The translations under genes were made by a program, and so were the position numbers. From Betaproteobacteria bacterium (GTDB lineage Bacteria; Pseudomonadota; Gammaproteobacteria; Burkholderiales; Sulfuricellaceae): a DNA stretch of 64,000 nt. Shown here piece by piece: positions 8,241 through 16,479 of the stretch. The notes under the pieces are model-generated. The model was given only the letters and a program-made list of their open reading frames with translations, was not told the origin of the DNA and made no database searches. Positions within the stretch are counted from its first letter, which is position 1. Each line of letters begins with the position of its first letter. The DNA is taken from the NCBI GenBank assembly GCA_021373185.1, contig JAJFTF010000006.1, forward strand, positions 35,470-99,469. The letters are read 5' to 3'.

Positions 8241-8900
8241 ATGAACCCGCAAGATCTATTGTACTGGGTACGCGGTACGGGATTGCAGATCGCCGCCGCC
8301 ATATTCGTATTGGGGATGAGCTACCGCATGCTGCACTTGGTGCTGCTGGGACGCAAGAAATCCCTCGCCATCCCGCGCGGTTCCGAATGGGCGTACGGAC
8401 TGCGCATCATGTGGCAGCGCTCGTTCGTCTTGCCGGAATTGAGCGCACGCGGCAAGTTCACCGTTGTCGCCGGGTATATTTTCCATCTAGGCTTCCTGAT
8501 TACGCTATTCTTCCTCAGCCAGCACATCGACATGCTGCGCGCCATACTAAAATTCGGCTGGCCAGCCCTGCCGCGCAGCGTGATCGACATCGCCGCCATT
8601 CTTTCCATCGCGGCAATGATCGCCCTGCTGGTGCACCGCATCATCGATCCGGTCAAACGCCTGCTGTCCGATTTTCAGGACTACCTGACCTGGGCGCTGA
8701 CCTTTTTGCCCCTGCTGACCGGCTTCATGTTATTGCGCAGCATCGGTTTCGGTTATACAACGCTATTGACCCTGCATATCCTCAGCGTCGAACTGCTGTT
8801 GATCGCCATACCGTTCACCAAGCTCGCGCACATGTTTTCCACTTTCGTGTCGCGCTGGTACAACGGCGCTTCCGCTGGGTTTAGAGGAGTAAAAGCATGA
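8241..8900 (+). CDS. isp1: Isp1, membrane cytochrome b subunit of the hydrogenase
   Basis: A 219-residue, NarI-like membrane protein with about five hydrophobic segments (residues 10-38, 74-92, 112-134, 147-168, 172-192). Candidate haem-ligand histidines are H32, H82, H179 and H197. Isp1 takes electrons from the periplasmic HynSL and passes them through the membrane. It lies between hynS and isp2; its TGA overlaps the isp2 ATG by 4 bp. GGGGGAG precedes the ATG by 8 bases. Assignment is supported by position and membrane pattern more than by a unique motif. Confidence 0.9.
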   Translation: MNPQDLLYWVRGTGLQIAAAIFVLGMSYRMLHLVLLGRKKSLAIPRGSEWAYGLRIMWQRSFVLPELSARGKFTVVAGYIFHLGFLITLFFLSQHIDMLRAILKFGWPALPRSVIDIAAILSIAAMIALLVHRIIDPVKRLLSDFQDYLTWALTFLPLLTGFMLLRSIGFGYTTLLTLHILSVELLLIAIPFTKLAHMFSTFVSRWYNGASAGFRGVKA

Positions 8901-10159
8901 ACACGCTCCAGCGCGGCATCAACGCCATGATCGAACAGATCGACGCGCCCATCGCGACCTTCTTTACTTCATGCGTGCATTGCGGCCTGTGTGCCGATTC
9001 CTGCCTGTTCTACACCGAAACGCAAGACCCGAAATTCACGCCGATCTACAAACTCGAGCCGCTAAGGCGCATCTGGCAACAGGAGTACACATTCTGGGGC
9101 AAGCTGATGTCCCAACTGGGATTGAGCAAACCGGTCACCGATGCCGAATTGGCGGCATGGGAGCCGCTGGTCTACGACAGTTGCACGCTGTGCGGTCGCT
9201 GCTCTCTGGCCTGCCCGGTGGGCAACGATATCGTCTACATGGTGCGCAAGATGCGCGAAGGCATGGTGGCCTCCGGCCATGCGCCGGAGGGGCTGAAAGG
9301 CGCAACCCAGCGCGCCATCGGCCTGGGTAGCCCGATGGGCGTGAACCTGAACACGCTGATGGCGCATATCCATAATACCGAGAAGGAAACCGGCCTCAGC
9401 GTGCCGCTCGACAAGGAAGGCGCGGACTACATGATGGTGCTGTCCTCCGCCGAGATCGCGGAATACAGCGAAATCGTTTCTGCCGTGACGCGCATTTTCC
9501 ATCAGGCGGGTGTGTCGTGGACCATGGCTTCGGACGGATTCGAGGGAACCAACAGCGGCATCCAGATCGGCTCTTCCGACCTGGCGGCGGAGTTGCTCAG
9601 CCGTGTGGTGCGGGCCGCCGAGCGGCTCAAGGTGAAATACGTGATCAGCCCGGAATGCGGCCATGCCTACACCGCCTTGCGCTGGGAGGGACCGAACCTG
9701 ATCGGTCGGCCATATCACTTCGAGGTAATCCATATCATCGAACTGCTTGACCAGTTGCGTAGCGAGGGACGCTTGCGCACCGAAGGGCTGGACGAGACCC
9801 GCATGACTTTTCACGACCCATGCCAGATGGTGCGGCGCGGCGGCGTGGTGGAACAACCGCGCAATCTGCTCCATATGGTTGCGCCGAATTTTGTCGAGAT
9901 GCCGGATGCCGGCATCCAGAACTGGTGCTGCGGCGGCGGTGGCGGCGTGAGCGCCAACGAGCGCGCCGAGCCTTTGCGCATCAAGGTGTTCAGCCGCAAG
10001 AAGGCGCAACTGGATGCCATCGGCGTGGACACCATCGTCACCTCCTGCTCGAACTGCCGCACCATGCTGCTGGACGGGTTGGAACACAACAGCATGAATC
10101 TCAACGTCGTGGGATTGACCGAACTCATTGCCGAGCATCTCGCTCCTGCGTCAAAATAA
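8897..10159 (+). CDS. isp2: Isp2, HdrD/GlpC-like Fe-S subunit of the hydrogenase
   Basis: A 420-residue cytoplasmic protein resembling the heterodisulfide reductase subunit HdrD. Two [4Fe-4S] motifs lie near the N-terminus (C26-C29-C32-C36 and C96-C99-C102-C106P). The C-terminal half has a full CCG motif (DPCQM, then NWCCGGGGG, then SCSNCRTML). The first CCG-type domain is partial: SPECGHAY is present but the CCG is missing. With Isp1 it would carry H2 electrons to a cytoplasmic acceptor, perhaps a thiol/disulfide carrier; the acceptor is not known from sequence. It overlaps isp1 by ATGA and is 15 bp from hynL. Confidence 0.93.
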   Translation: MNTLQRGINAMIEQIDAPIATFFTSCVHCGLCADSCLFYTETQDPKFTPIYKLEPLRRIWQQEYTFWGKLMSQLGLSKPVTDAELAAWEPLVYDSCTLCGRCSLACPVGNDIVYMVRKMREGMVASGHAPEGLKGATQRAIGLGSPMGVNLNTLMAHIHNTEKETGLSVPLDKEGADYMMVLSSAEIAEYSEIVSAVTRIFHQAGVSWTMASDGFEGTNSGIQIGSSDLAAELLSRVVRAAERLKVKYVISPECGHAYTALRWEGPNLIGRPYHFEVIHIIELLDQLRSEGRLRTEGLDETRMTFHDPCQMVRRGGVVEQPRNLLHMVAPNFVEMPDAGIQNWCCGGGGGVSANERAEPLRIKVFSRKKAQLDAIGVDTIVTSCSNCRTMLLDGLEHNSMNLNVVGLTELIAEHLAPASK

Positions 10160-10174
10160 GAAGGATTAGCCGCC

Positions 10175-11947
10175 ATGACCCAGACCATCGTCGTCGACCC
10201 CATCACCCGCATCGAAGGCCACTTGCGCATCGAGGCGGAGACCGATGCCGACAACCGCATCACGCGCGCTTCCAGCGCCGGCACCATGGTGCGCGGCATC
10301 GAGATCATCCTGCGCGGGCGCGACCCGCGCGATGCATGGGCTTTTGCACAGCGCATCTGCGGCGTGTGTACGCTGGTACACGGCATTGCCTCGGTGCGCG
10401 CAGTGGAAGATGCGCTGAAAGTCGAAATCCCCGCCAATGCGCAATTGATCCGCAACCTGATGATCGGCGCACAATATGTGCACGATCATGTAATGCACTT
10501 CTATCACCTGCACGCACTGGACTGGGTCGATGTGGTGTCGGCGCTGAAGGCCGACCCCAAGGCCACTTCGCAGCTCGCGCAGACCGTGAGTCCGTCCTAC
10601 CCGCGTTCCTCGCCCGGCTATTTCGCCGATGTGCAGAAAAAGGTGAAAACCTTTGTCGAGGGCGGCCAGCTTGGCATCTTCGCCAACGGCTACTGGGGCC
10701 ACCCCGCCTACAAGCTGCCGCCGGAAGCCAACCTGATGGCGCTCGCCCACTATCTGGATGCGCTCGCATGGCAGCGCGATGTCGCCAAGCTGCACACCAT
10801 CTTCGGCGGCAAGAATCCGCACCCCAATTTTCTGGTCGGCGGCGTCCCATGCGCCATCAGCATCCATCCCGAACATAAAGGCCGCGGCAAAGGGCCGCAC
10901 TACCGGGGCGGCGAAAGCGCCACTTCGCTCAATATGGTGGGGCTGCAAAACGTCAAGAGCATCATCGAGCAGATGCGCACTTTCGTCGATCAGGTCTATG
11001 TGCCGGACACGCTGGCCATCGCCGGTTTCTACAAGGAGTGGGGCGCGCAGGGCGAGGGCATCGGCAACTTCATGACCTATGGCGACTTCCCCGAAAAAGG
11101 CATCAGCGACCCTTCCAGCTATCTGATTCCCTCCGGCGTGATCCTCAATCGCGATCTATCCGTCATCCATCCGGTGGATTTGAATGCCGCCGACCAGATT
11201 CAGGAATATGTCTCGCACTCCTGGTACAAATACAGCGTCGGCAAGGATAAGGGCTTGCATCCTTATCAGGGCGAAACCGAGTTCGATTACACCGGCCCCA
11301 AACCCCCTTACGAGCATCTGGATACCGCCAAGGATTATTCATGGATGAAATCGCCGCGCTGGAAAGGCAAGGCGATGGAGGTGGGGCCCCTGGCGCGCGT
11401 GCTGATGCTGCATGCAAAAGGCCATCCGCAGACCAAAGAACTGGTCGGCATGACCCTCAAGAAACTGGATCTTCCGGTGACGGCATTGTTTTCGACACTG
11501 GGACGCACCGCCGCGCGTACGCTGGAAACCAAGATCATCGCGGATGCCATGCAAGGCTGGTACGACCAGCTCATCGCCAACATCAAGAGCGGCGACGTAA
11601 AGACGTTCAACGAAAACAAATGGGATCCCTCTACCTGGCCCGCGACCGCCAAGGGCGCGGGCTTCATGGAAGCGCCGCGTGGCGCGCTGGCCCACTGGAT
11701 CGTCATCAAGGACGGCAAGATCGACAACTATCAGGCGGTGGTGCCTTCCACCTGGAATGCCGGGCCACGCGATGCGCAGGGGCAGGACGGCCCTTATGAG
11801 GCCGCATTGAAAGGCCATCAACTGCACGACCCCAAGCAGCCGATCGAAATCCTGCGCACCATCCACAGCTTCGATCCCTGCATTGCCTGCGCGGTGCATG
11901 TCACCGACCCCGATGGCAAAGAACTGGTCGAAGTCAAAATCATATGA
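10175..11947 (+). CDS. hynL: [NiFe] hydrogenase large subunit
   Basis: A 590-residue catalytic subunit that splits H2 at a Ni-Fe centre. N-terminal metal ligands are in RICGVC (C62, C65), and the C-terminal pair is in DPCIACAVH (C569, C572, H575). A tail of 15 residues after H575 is the expected cleavage product of HynD. It starts VDPITRIEGHLRIE, the family L0 motif. AAGGA lies 9 bases before the ATG. No hypABCDEF genes are in the window, so nickel and CN/CO insertion proteins must be encoded elsewhere. Confidence 0.97.
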   Translation: MTQTIVVDPITRIEGHLRIEAETDADNRITRASSAGTMVRGIEIILRGRDPRDAWAFAQRICGVCTLVHGIASVRAVEDALKVEIPANAQLIRNLMIGAQYVHDHVMHFYHLHALDWVDVVSALKADPKATSQLAQTVSPSYPRSSPGYFADVQKKVKTFVEGGQLGIFANGYWGHPAYKLPPEANLMALAHYLDALAWQRDVAKLHTIFGGKNPHPNFLVGGVPCAISIHPEHKGRGKGPHYRGGESATSLNMVGLQNVKSIIEQMRTFVDQVYVPDTLAIAGFYKEWGAQGEGIGNFMTYGDFPEKGISDPSSYLIPSGVILNRDLSVIHPVDLNAADQIQEYVSHSWYKYSVGKDKGLHPYQGETEFDYTGPKPPYEHLDTAKDYSWMKSPRWKGKAMEVGPLARVLMLHAKGHPQTKELVGMTLKKLDLPVTALFSTLGRTAARTLETKIIADAMQGWYDQLIANIKSGDVKTFNENKWDPSTWPATAKGAGFMEAPRGALAHWIVIKDGKIDNYQAVVPSTWNAGPRDAQGQDGPYEAALKGHQLHDPKQPIEILRTIHSFDPCIACAVHVTDPDGKELVEVKII

Positions 11948-12293
11948 GCGCCAAGGGATAAAGGACGCACGCGAATAGCCGACACACCTCCCGTTTATTC
12001 CTGCCTTCCGACAGGCCTTAAGCTTCGGCTTTGCGCCAATGGCTTGTATATTAAAGAAAATAAAATCCATTTAAAGCCTGCCACGCCAAAAATCCGACCG
12101 CCCTTCTAATACCATAGTATTTTTATCAACTACTGCTATACTGAGATTCGACGAAACGGAATTATTGATTGAACTGCGACAAGCTCAGTCAATCCGCCAT
12201 TTCCTTGTGGAGCGGATAGCGTCATTCCGCCGTTTGTCATTCATCTGTTAATCGGCTCGCCCCTGGATCGGGGTAGCCAGTCAGGAGGATCAA
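11948..12293. other. Intergenic region after the hydrogenase operon
   Basis: 346 bp with no convincing ORF. It is AT-rich from 12040 to 12150. It contains the candidate extended -10 listed separately and a small inverted word pair around 12165-12192 (ATTGAACTG and CAGTCAAT). No strong terminator for the hyn operon was found. Confidence 0.7.
12134..12142 (+). promoter_or_regulatory. Extended -10 upstream of the AF1514-like gene
   Basis: TGCTATACT forms an extended -10 (TGn plus TATACT) about 150 bp before the ATG at 12294. No good -35 is visible. If used, the leader would be long (about 145 nt). Confidence 0.35.
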
Positions 12294-12710
12294 ATGAAAG
12301 AAGCTCACATCAATTATGCAGGCATCGACCTGAATTACCGGAAAGCCAGCGTGCTGGCGGCATCGCTGGCTGACAGCGATGAAAATCTCATAGAACCTGT
12401 CATGGTGGCTTGGCATGACAAGAAAGCCGCCCGGATGTCTCCCGTGATCGAAGGTTGTGATATCAACACAAGCTGGCACGATTACGGCAAGAGCCACGGC
12501 GGCAAGCTGGAAGTGGATATCAACGGCGAATACGATTTTATCTTCGGCGATTCCAGCGCCTTCGAACCCTATGGACCCAGTCCGTATATCAATTTGCGGG
12601 ACAAAAGCGGCAACGAGTACCTCTGCCAGATCAATGCCCTGCGCGACCCGCACAGCCCGAGCGAGGAAGCTTGTGTACCTTTGGACGACATGAGCAGCAA
12701 GCAGACTTGA
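12294..12710 (+). CDS. AF1514/DUF5619-like small protein
   Basis: A 138-residue cytoplasmic protein of unknown function. The pattern (NYAGIDLNYRKASVLAASLA, then AWHDKK, SWHDYGKSHGGKLEVDING, YDFIF) resembles the AF1514 family. It has no membrane segment, signal peptide or obvious cofactor motif, although the conserved W-x-x-Y-G and G-G are typical. A very strong Shine-Dalgarno (AGGAGG, 5 bases before the ATG) suggests high expression. It is followed closely by a stress-type protein gene and stands between the hydrogenase operon and other small genes; no functional link is shown. Confidence 0.65.
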   Translation: MKEAHINYAGIDLNYRKASVLAASLADSDENLIEPVMVAWHDKKAARMSPVIEGCDINTSWHDYGKSHGGKLEVDINGEYDFIFGDSSAFEPYGPSPYINLRDKSGNEYLCQINALRDPHSPSEEACVPLDDMSSKQT

Positions 12711-12766
12711 TCGGTTCGGGCATCCTCTTAACAGGCGCCCGATTTTAACCAATGGAGGTTCATACC

Positions 12767-13141
12767 ATGTCCGGAAATAATTCATTAGTGGCGACCTATG
12801 CCAACCATCATCTGGCTGAAACCACCATCAAGGAACTCCACCGTGCCGGCTTCAACATGAACAAGCTGTCCATCCTTGGCAAAAACCTGCAAAGCGCGAA
12901 AGAAATGGAAGGCGCTACCGTGCTGGACAACCTTGGAGCGCTGGATGCCACACAATATGCCTGTATTCCAAGAGAACGGATTCACGATTACGAAGCTGAA
13001 TTGGGTGTCAATCGAATGCTCCTGGTCACGCATGGCACGCCCGATGAAATTGACCTTGCCAAGCACATCATTGATTCAACCCACCCGGAAAGCTGGAATG
13101 GGAAAGTGGGGTGCGCGGTCTATTATGGGTGTGTCGATTAG
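12767..13141 (+). CDS. Short YflT/general stress 17M-like protein lacking the glycine-rich middle
   Basis: A 124-residue protein. The N-terminal half (VATYANHHLAETTIKELHRA, then KLSILGKN) and the later part (IPRERIHDYEAELGVNRMLL, then VTHGTPDEIDLAKHII) match the two ends of general-stress 17M-like proteins. Family members of this type usually have a 50-70-residue hydrophobic glycine-rich stretch between them. Here the ends are joined directly through LGALDATQYAC. It would therefore be a soluble form. The start at 12767 follows GGAGG by 8 bases. The C-terminal tail after residue 108 (WNGKVGCAVYYGCVD) is unusual. Confidence 0.65.
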   Translation: MSGNNSLVATYANHHLAETTIKELHRAGFNMNKLSILGKNLQSAKEMEGATVLDNLGALDATQYACIPRERIHDYEAELGVNRMLLVTHGTPDEIDLAKHIIDSTHPESWNGKVGCAVYYGCVD

Positions 13142-13202
13142 CACCTAAGCCAGGCGATCCACTCGATATTTTCCCGGCAGACAATAACCACAGGAGATGA
13201 TT

Positions 13203-13640
13203 ATGAAGCGCTTATACCTGGCCGCTTTCAGCTTGTCGCTCACCCTTGTCCAACCCGTATTTGCCGGCCCGCTTGACGATGCAAAGGCGCAGGCGCATCT
13301 CAATGCGGTCGCCGCCGGAAACCTCGATGCATTGATGGCGGACTATCCCGATGATGCTTACATGGATTGGGTCGGCGGGCCGCTTGACGGTCGCTACCGC
13401 GACAAAGCCGCAATTCGCGAAATGTGGCAGAAATTTATCGCTGCCAACAATGGACAACCGCGCCCGGCCAAATTCGGCAAACTCGAGTCATATATCAACC
13501 CGAAGGGCGTCTCCATCGAAGCCAGCGCAGAATATGGCGATGCCAAGCCGGTCAAGGTCAGGCACGTCATGGTCTATCGCGAAGGCAGCCTGACCACCGA
13601 AATCTGGCAAATTGCGCCCGCGCTTCAGGTAACACCATGA
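13203..13640 (+). CDS. Exported SnoaL/NTF2-like protein
   Basis: A 145-residue protein with a cleavable signal peptide (MKRLYLAAFSLSLTLVQPVFA, likely cut before GPLDD) and one NTF2-like cone domain: an N-terminal helix pair, YPDDAYMDWVGGPLDGRYRDKAAIREMW, then beta strands to the end. It would act in the periplasm; the ligand or reaction is unknown. I chose the ATG at 13203, which has AGGAG at 6-base spacing, over the ATG at 13197, which directly abuts it. It ends the small plus-strand cluster. Confidence 0.72.
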   Translation: MKRLYLAAFSLSLTLVQPVFAGPLDDAKAQAHLNAVAAGNLDALMADYPDDAYMDWVGGPLDGRYRDKAAIREMWQKFIAANNGQPRPAKFGKLESYINPKGVSIEASAEYGDAKPVKVRHVMVYREGSLTTEIWQIAPALQVTP

Positions 13641-13825
13641 AGTAACTTCATCAGCTCCGGGGGAGATTTGCCATCTGCGCGATGGCCAGGTCAGGGCCGC
13701 AATGAGGTGCAACGTAGAGGCAAGATTGAAGCGGCACACAAGCTGTCAAGCATGGGCCTGAACAGCCGCGTGGCGCTATTGCTTATTAATTCTACCCTCG
13801 ATTACTGCTCGGAATAGACTGAATT

Positions 13826-15022
13826 CTAACCCTCGCTATCGGGAGTCGCATAAATCTTGTGGATGCTGATGTCGGCGCCGTTGTACTCTTCTTCCTGGTC
13901 GAGACGAATCTCCATGAACGTCTTGAGCAATCCGTAAACCACAAAACCGCCGGCTAGTGCGATGCCGATGCCCATCAGAGTGCCGATCAACTGCGCGGCA
14001 AAGCTCACATTGCCGACGCCGCCCAGCGCCTTGAGGCCGAAGATGCCGGCGGCAATCCCGCCCCACGCGCCGCACAGGCCGTGCAGCGGCCAGACACCGA
14101 GCACATCGTCGATTTTCCATTTGTTCTGGGTCAGAGTAAACATCCACACGAACAGCGCTCCGGCCACGCCGCCGGTAATCAGCGCACCCATCGGGTGCAT
14201 CAGGTCGGAGCCGGCGCAAACCGCTACCAAACCGGCAAGCGGGCCGTTATGCACGAAGCCGGGGTCGTTCCTGCCTACCACCAGCGCCGCGAGGATGCCG
14301 CCGACCATCGCCATCAGCGAATTGACCGCCACCAAGCCGCTCACGGCGTCGATGGTCTGCGCCGACATGACGTTGAAGCCGAACCAGCCCACCGTCAGAA
14401 TCCACGCGCCCAGCGCAAGGAATGGGATGCTTGATGGGGGATGCGCGGCGACCATGCCGTCCTTGGTGTAGCGCCCGTGCCGCGCGCCGAGCAGCAGCAC
14501 CGCCGGCAAGGCAATCCAGCCGCCCATGGCATGCACCACCACGGAGCCGGCGAAGTCATGGAATTCCGCGCCAAAAGTCACTTTCAGCCATTCCTGCACG
14601 CCGTAATGGTGATTCCAGACAATGCCTTCAAAGAAGGGGTAAACGAAACCGACCAGGAGGAAAGTGGCCGCCAACTGTGGATTGAAGCGCGCGCGTTCGG
14701 CAATGCCACCCGAGATAATCGCCGGGATTGCTGCAGCAAACGTCAGCAGAAAGAAGAACTTGACCAGTTCGTAACCATTTTTCTGCACCAGTACTTCGGC
14801 GCCGGAGAAGAAATTCACCCCATAGGCGACGCTGTAACCGATAAAGAAATAGGCGATGGTGGAGATGGCGAAATCCGTCATGATCTTCACCAGCGCATTG
14901 ACCTGATTTTTTTTGCGCACCGTGCCCAGCTCAAGGAAGGCGAAGCCTGCATGCATCGCCAGCACCATAATAGCGCCAAGAAGAATGAACAGTACATCGC
15001 TACCGGTCTTGAGATTTTCCAT
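13826..15022 (-). CDS. amt: Ammonium transporter (Amt family)
   Basis: A 398-residue inner-membrane channel for NH4+/NH3 with about eleven hydrophobic segments. The twin pore histidines are visible in DFAGSVVVHAMGG and WPLHGLCGAWGG. The cytoplasmic tail (EEYNGADISIHKIYATPDSEG) differs from classical AmtB, and no glnK gene is adjacent. I chose the ATG at 15022, preceded by GGAGTGGTA; the longer in-frame extension upstream would run through the sigma-54 promoter region. The upstream DNA carries a GG-N10-GC promoter and NtrC-like sites, so nitrogen control is likely. Confidence 0.93.
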   Translation of the reverse strand: MENLKTGSDVLFILLGAIMVLAMHAGFAFLELGTVRKKNQVNALVKIMTDFAISTIAYFFIGYSVAYGVNFFSGAEVLVQKNGYELVKFFFLLTFAAAIPAIISGGIAERARFNPQLAATFLLVGFVYPFFEGIVWNHHYGVQEWLKVTFGAEFHDFAGSVVVHAMGGWIALPAVLLLGARHGRYTKDGMVAAHPPSSIPFLALGAWILTVGWFGFNVMSAQTIDAVSGLVAVNSLMAMVGGILAALVVGRNDPGFVHNGPLAGLVAVCAGSDLMHPMGALITGGVAGALFVWMFTLTQNKWKIDDVLGVWPLHGLCGAWGGIAAGIFGLKALGGVGNVSFAAQLIGTLMGIGIALAGGFVVYGLLKTFMEIRLDQEEEYNGADISIHKIYATPDSEG

Positions 15023-15055
15023 TACCACTCCAGAAATAAAGGTTTCACCTCTGAT

Positions 15056-15071
15056 AGCAATAATTGGGCCA
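15056..15071 (-). promoter_or_regulatory. Sigma-54 promoter of amt
   Basis: On the minus strand TGGCCC-N5-TTGCT matches the sigma-54 consensus, with the -24 GG (15070-15069) and the -12 GC (15058-15057) exactly 10 bases apart. The predicted transcript start is near 15045, giving a leader of about 23 nt before the ATG at 15022. Confidence 0.75.
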
Positions 15072-15101
15072 GAATAAAACGCACTGTTATTGAAAGGAAT
15101 A

Positions 15102-15140
15102 TCCCAAAATTGGTGCACTCATGGCGCACCAATTGAGTGC
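15102..15140 (-). promoter_or_regulatory. NtrC-like binding sites upstream of amt
   Basis: GCACCA-ATT-GAGTGC (15126-15140) closely follows the NtrC pattern GCACCA-N3-TGGTGC. A second site at 15102-15117 has one perfect half (TGGTGC). The two adjoining halves also make a 9-bp inverted repeat (AATTGGTGC, 15108-15116; GCACCAATT, 15126-15134). They lie 30-70 bp upstream of the -24 element. The inverted repeat, followed on the minus strand by TTTT, might also stop transcription from the hdr operon. Confidence 0.55.
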
Positions 15141-15179
15141 CCGCAGGCAATCCACGCCCCTTAACGGTGCCGACGGAAG

Positions 15180-15491
15180 TTATTCGATATCCAGCCCAAA
15201 GCGATGGGTATGGTTGATCACGTTAAGCAATTGCTTGAAGGGAATATTTGGGCCAAATCTTTTGACAATCTCCATGAACGGCAGATCGGGGCCATTCGGA
15301 TCGAACTGGTAGGTACCGCTGGTCATGGTTTCGTACATGCCACGCAGTTCCTTGTCCATCGCATCTACCCAAGGCAGGATCATGCCATTGCGATCGGGGT
15401 CGTCTTCGATGACCGCACGCAGTTCGTCCACTTCATAGACAGCCTGGTGAACCAGATCGATATATTCATCTACAGTTTTAGGGTTTTTCAT
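15180..15491 (-). CDS. Small conserved-looking protein at the end of the qmo/hdr operon
   Basis: A 103-residue acidic, soluble protein that I do not recognise. It has no cysteine, so it is not an Fe-S protein, and no membrane segment. It looks mostly helical, with a Pro/Gly-rich centre (FDPNGPDLPF). It starts at an ATG 5 bases after AGGAG; an in-frame GTG at 15497 is less likely. It follows hdrB by 81 bp on the same strand, so it is probably co-transcribed with qmoA-qmoB-hdrC-hdrB. A chaperone or adaptor role is possible, but nothing in the sequence shows it. Confidence 0.7.
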   Translation of the reverse strand: MKNPKTVDEYIDLVHQAVYEVDELRAVIEDDPDRNGMILPWVDAMDKELRGMYETMTSGTYQFDPNGPDLPFMEIVKRFGPNIPFKQLLNVINHTHRFGLDIE

Positions 15492-15572
15492 GCTCACTCC
15501 TTGTGCTTCTGCAAAACAACTGGGGGCGACCCGCAGGACGCCCCCAAAATGACTACCGTAAAGATTTAGTCT

Positions 15573-16469
15573 TTACTTCTTGGCGATATCCTCGAGCCTG
15601 GTGGCGCGGATCAACTGGCCATCCAGCGCTGCTTCAGCCGCTGTGCCGCCATAGGCGACGGTGATTAACTGCGAATAGTAAGTCACCGGGATATTGAACT
15701 TGGTGCCGAAACGCTTGTTCACTTCGCCCTGATAGATTTCGACGTTAGCCTGGCACAGCGGGCAAGGCGTGACGATCATCTCGGCGCCGTGATCATAGGC
15801 TGACTCGATGATATCCTTGATCTGCTTCTGGCTTTTTTCCGGCTCGGAGAAAGCCAGCGCGCCGCCGCAGCAGGTCACTTTCTGGTCGTAGGGCACGGCT
15901 TCGCCGCCCATCGCTTCGACCAGATTGTCGAGATACTTCGGGTTCTCGAACGACTCTCCGGCAAGACCGAAAGGACGGTTGGTCTGGCAGCCGACATAAC
16001 CGGCGAACTTGATGCCCTGCAACGGCTTTTTCACACCGCGCTTCAGTTCATCGAAGCCGAAATCTTCAACCAGCACTTCCGCCATGTGGCGCGCCGCCTG
16101 ATTGCCTTTGTAGCTCAAGCCGGCTTCTGCCAATGCGGTATTGGCTTCACTCAGGGTCTGCGAACTGTGCGCAATGCGCTCCTTGGCCTCGCGGGTGGAG
16201 AGCCAGCAGGCGGCGCAAGTCGCGACCAGATCCATGCCCGGATTGTGCTGTTCCGACAGTGCCATGTTGCGGGCGGACAGCGCGATGCGCGGCAGTTCGC
16301 CACCTTCGGCATAACCGATGGATGCGCCGCAGCAATTCCAGTCCGGAATTTCCTTCAGCTCGATATCGAGGTATTTGCACATCGAATTGGTCGACTTCAG
16401 GTAGTTGTCCGAGGACGCCTTGGTCTGTGACGAGCAGCCTGGGTAAAACGAATAGGTCTTCTTTGCCAT
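15573..16469 (-). CDS. hdrB: HdrB-like CCG-domain subunit
   Basis: A 298-residue protein with two complete CCG motifs: YPGCSS, WNCCGA, CAACW; and GYVGCQ, TCCGGA, CPLC. In methanogen HdrB such motifs bind noncubane [4Fe-4S] clusters that split disulfides. Here it follows qmoA, qmoB and hdrC, so with HdrC it probably replaces the membrane QmoC subunit. I chose the second of two tandem ATGs (16469), which is 6 bases from AGGAG; the first (16472) is only 3 bases away. The hdrC stop codon lies directly before that AGGAG. All cluster cysteines are intact. Confidence 0.92.
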   Translation of the reverse strand: MAKKTYSFYPGCSSQTKASSDNYLKSTNSMCKYLDIELKEIPDWNCCGASIGYAEGGELPRIALSARNMALSEQHNPGMDLVATCAACWLSTREAKERIAHSSQTLSEANTALAEAGLSYKGNQAARHMAEVLVEDFGFDELKRGVKKPLQGIKFAGYVGCQTNRPFGLAGESFENPKYLDNLVEAMGGEAVPYDQKVTCCGGALAFSEPEKSQKQIKDIIESAYDHGAEMIVTPCPLCQANVEIYQGEVNKRFGTKFNIPVTYYSQLITVAYGGTAAEAALDGQLIRATRLEDIAKK

Positions 16470-16479
16470 CATTGACTCC

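Noticed and set aside
13641..13825. Possible remnant of a LuxR-type HTH gene between the NTF2-like gene and amt
   Set aside because: One plus-strand frame reads vaguely like the last 35 residues of such a domain (KIEAAHKLSSMGLNSRVALL), but there is no upstream part and the similarity is too weak to call a pseudogene.
15108..15134. Inverted repeat read only as a terminator of the hdr operon
   Set aside because: The arms fit NtrC half-sites in front of a sigma-54 promoter better; a T-run of only four bases follows. Terminator use is kept as a secondary possibility.
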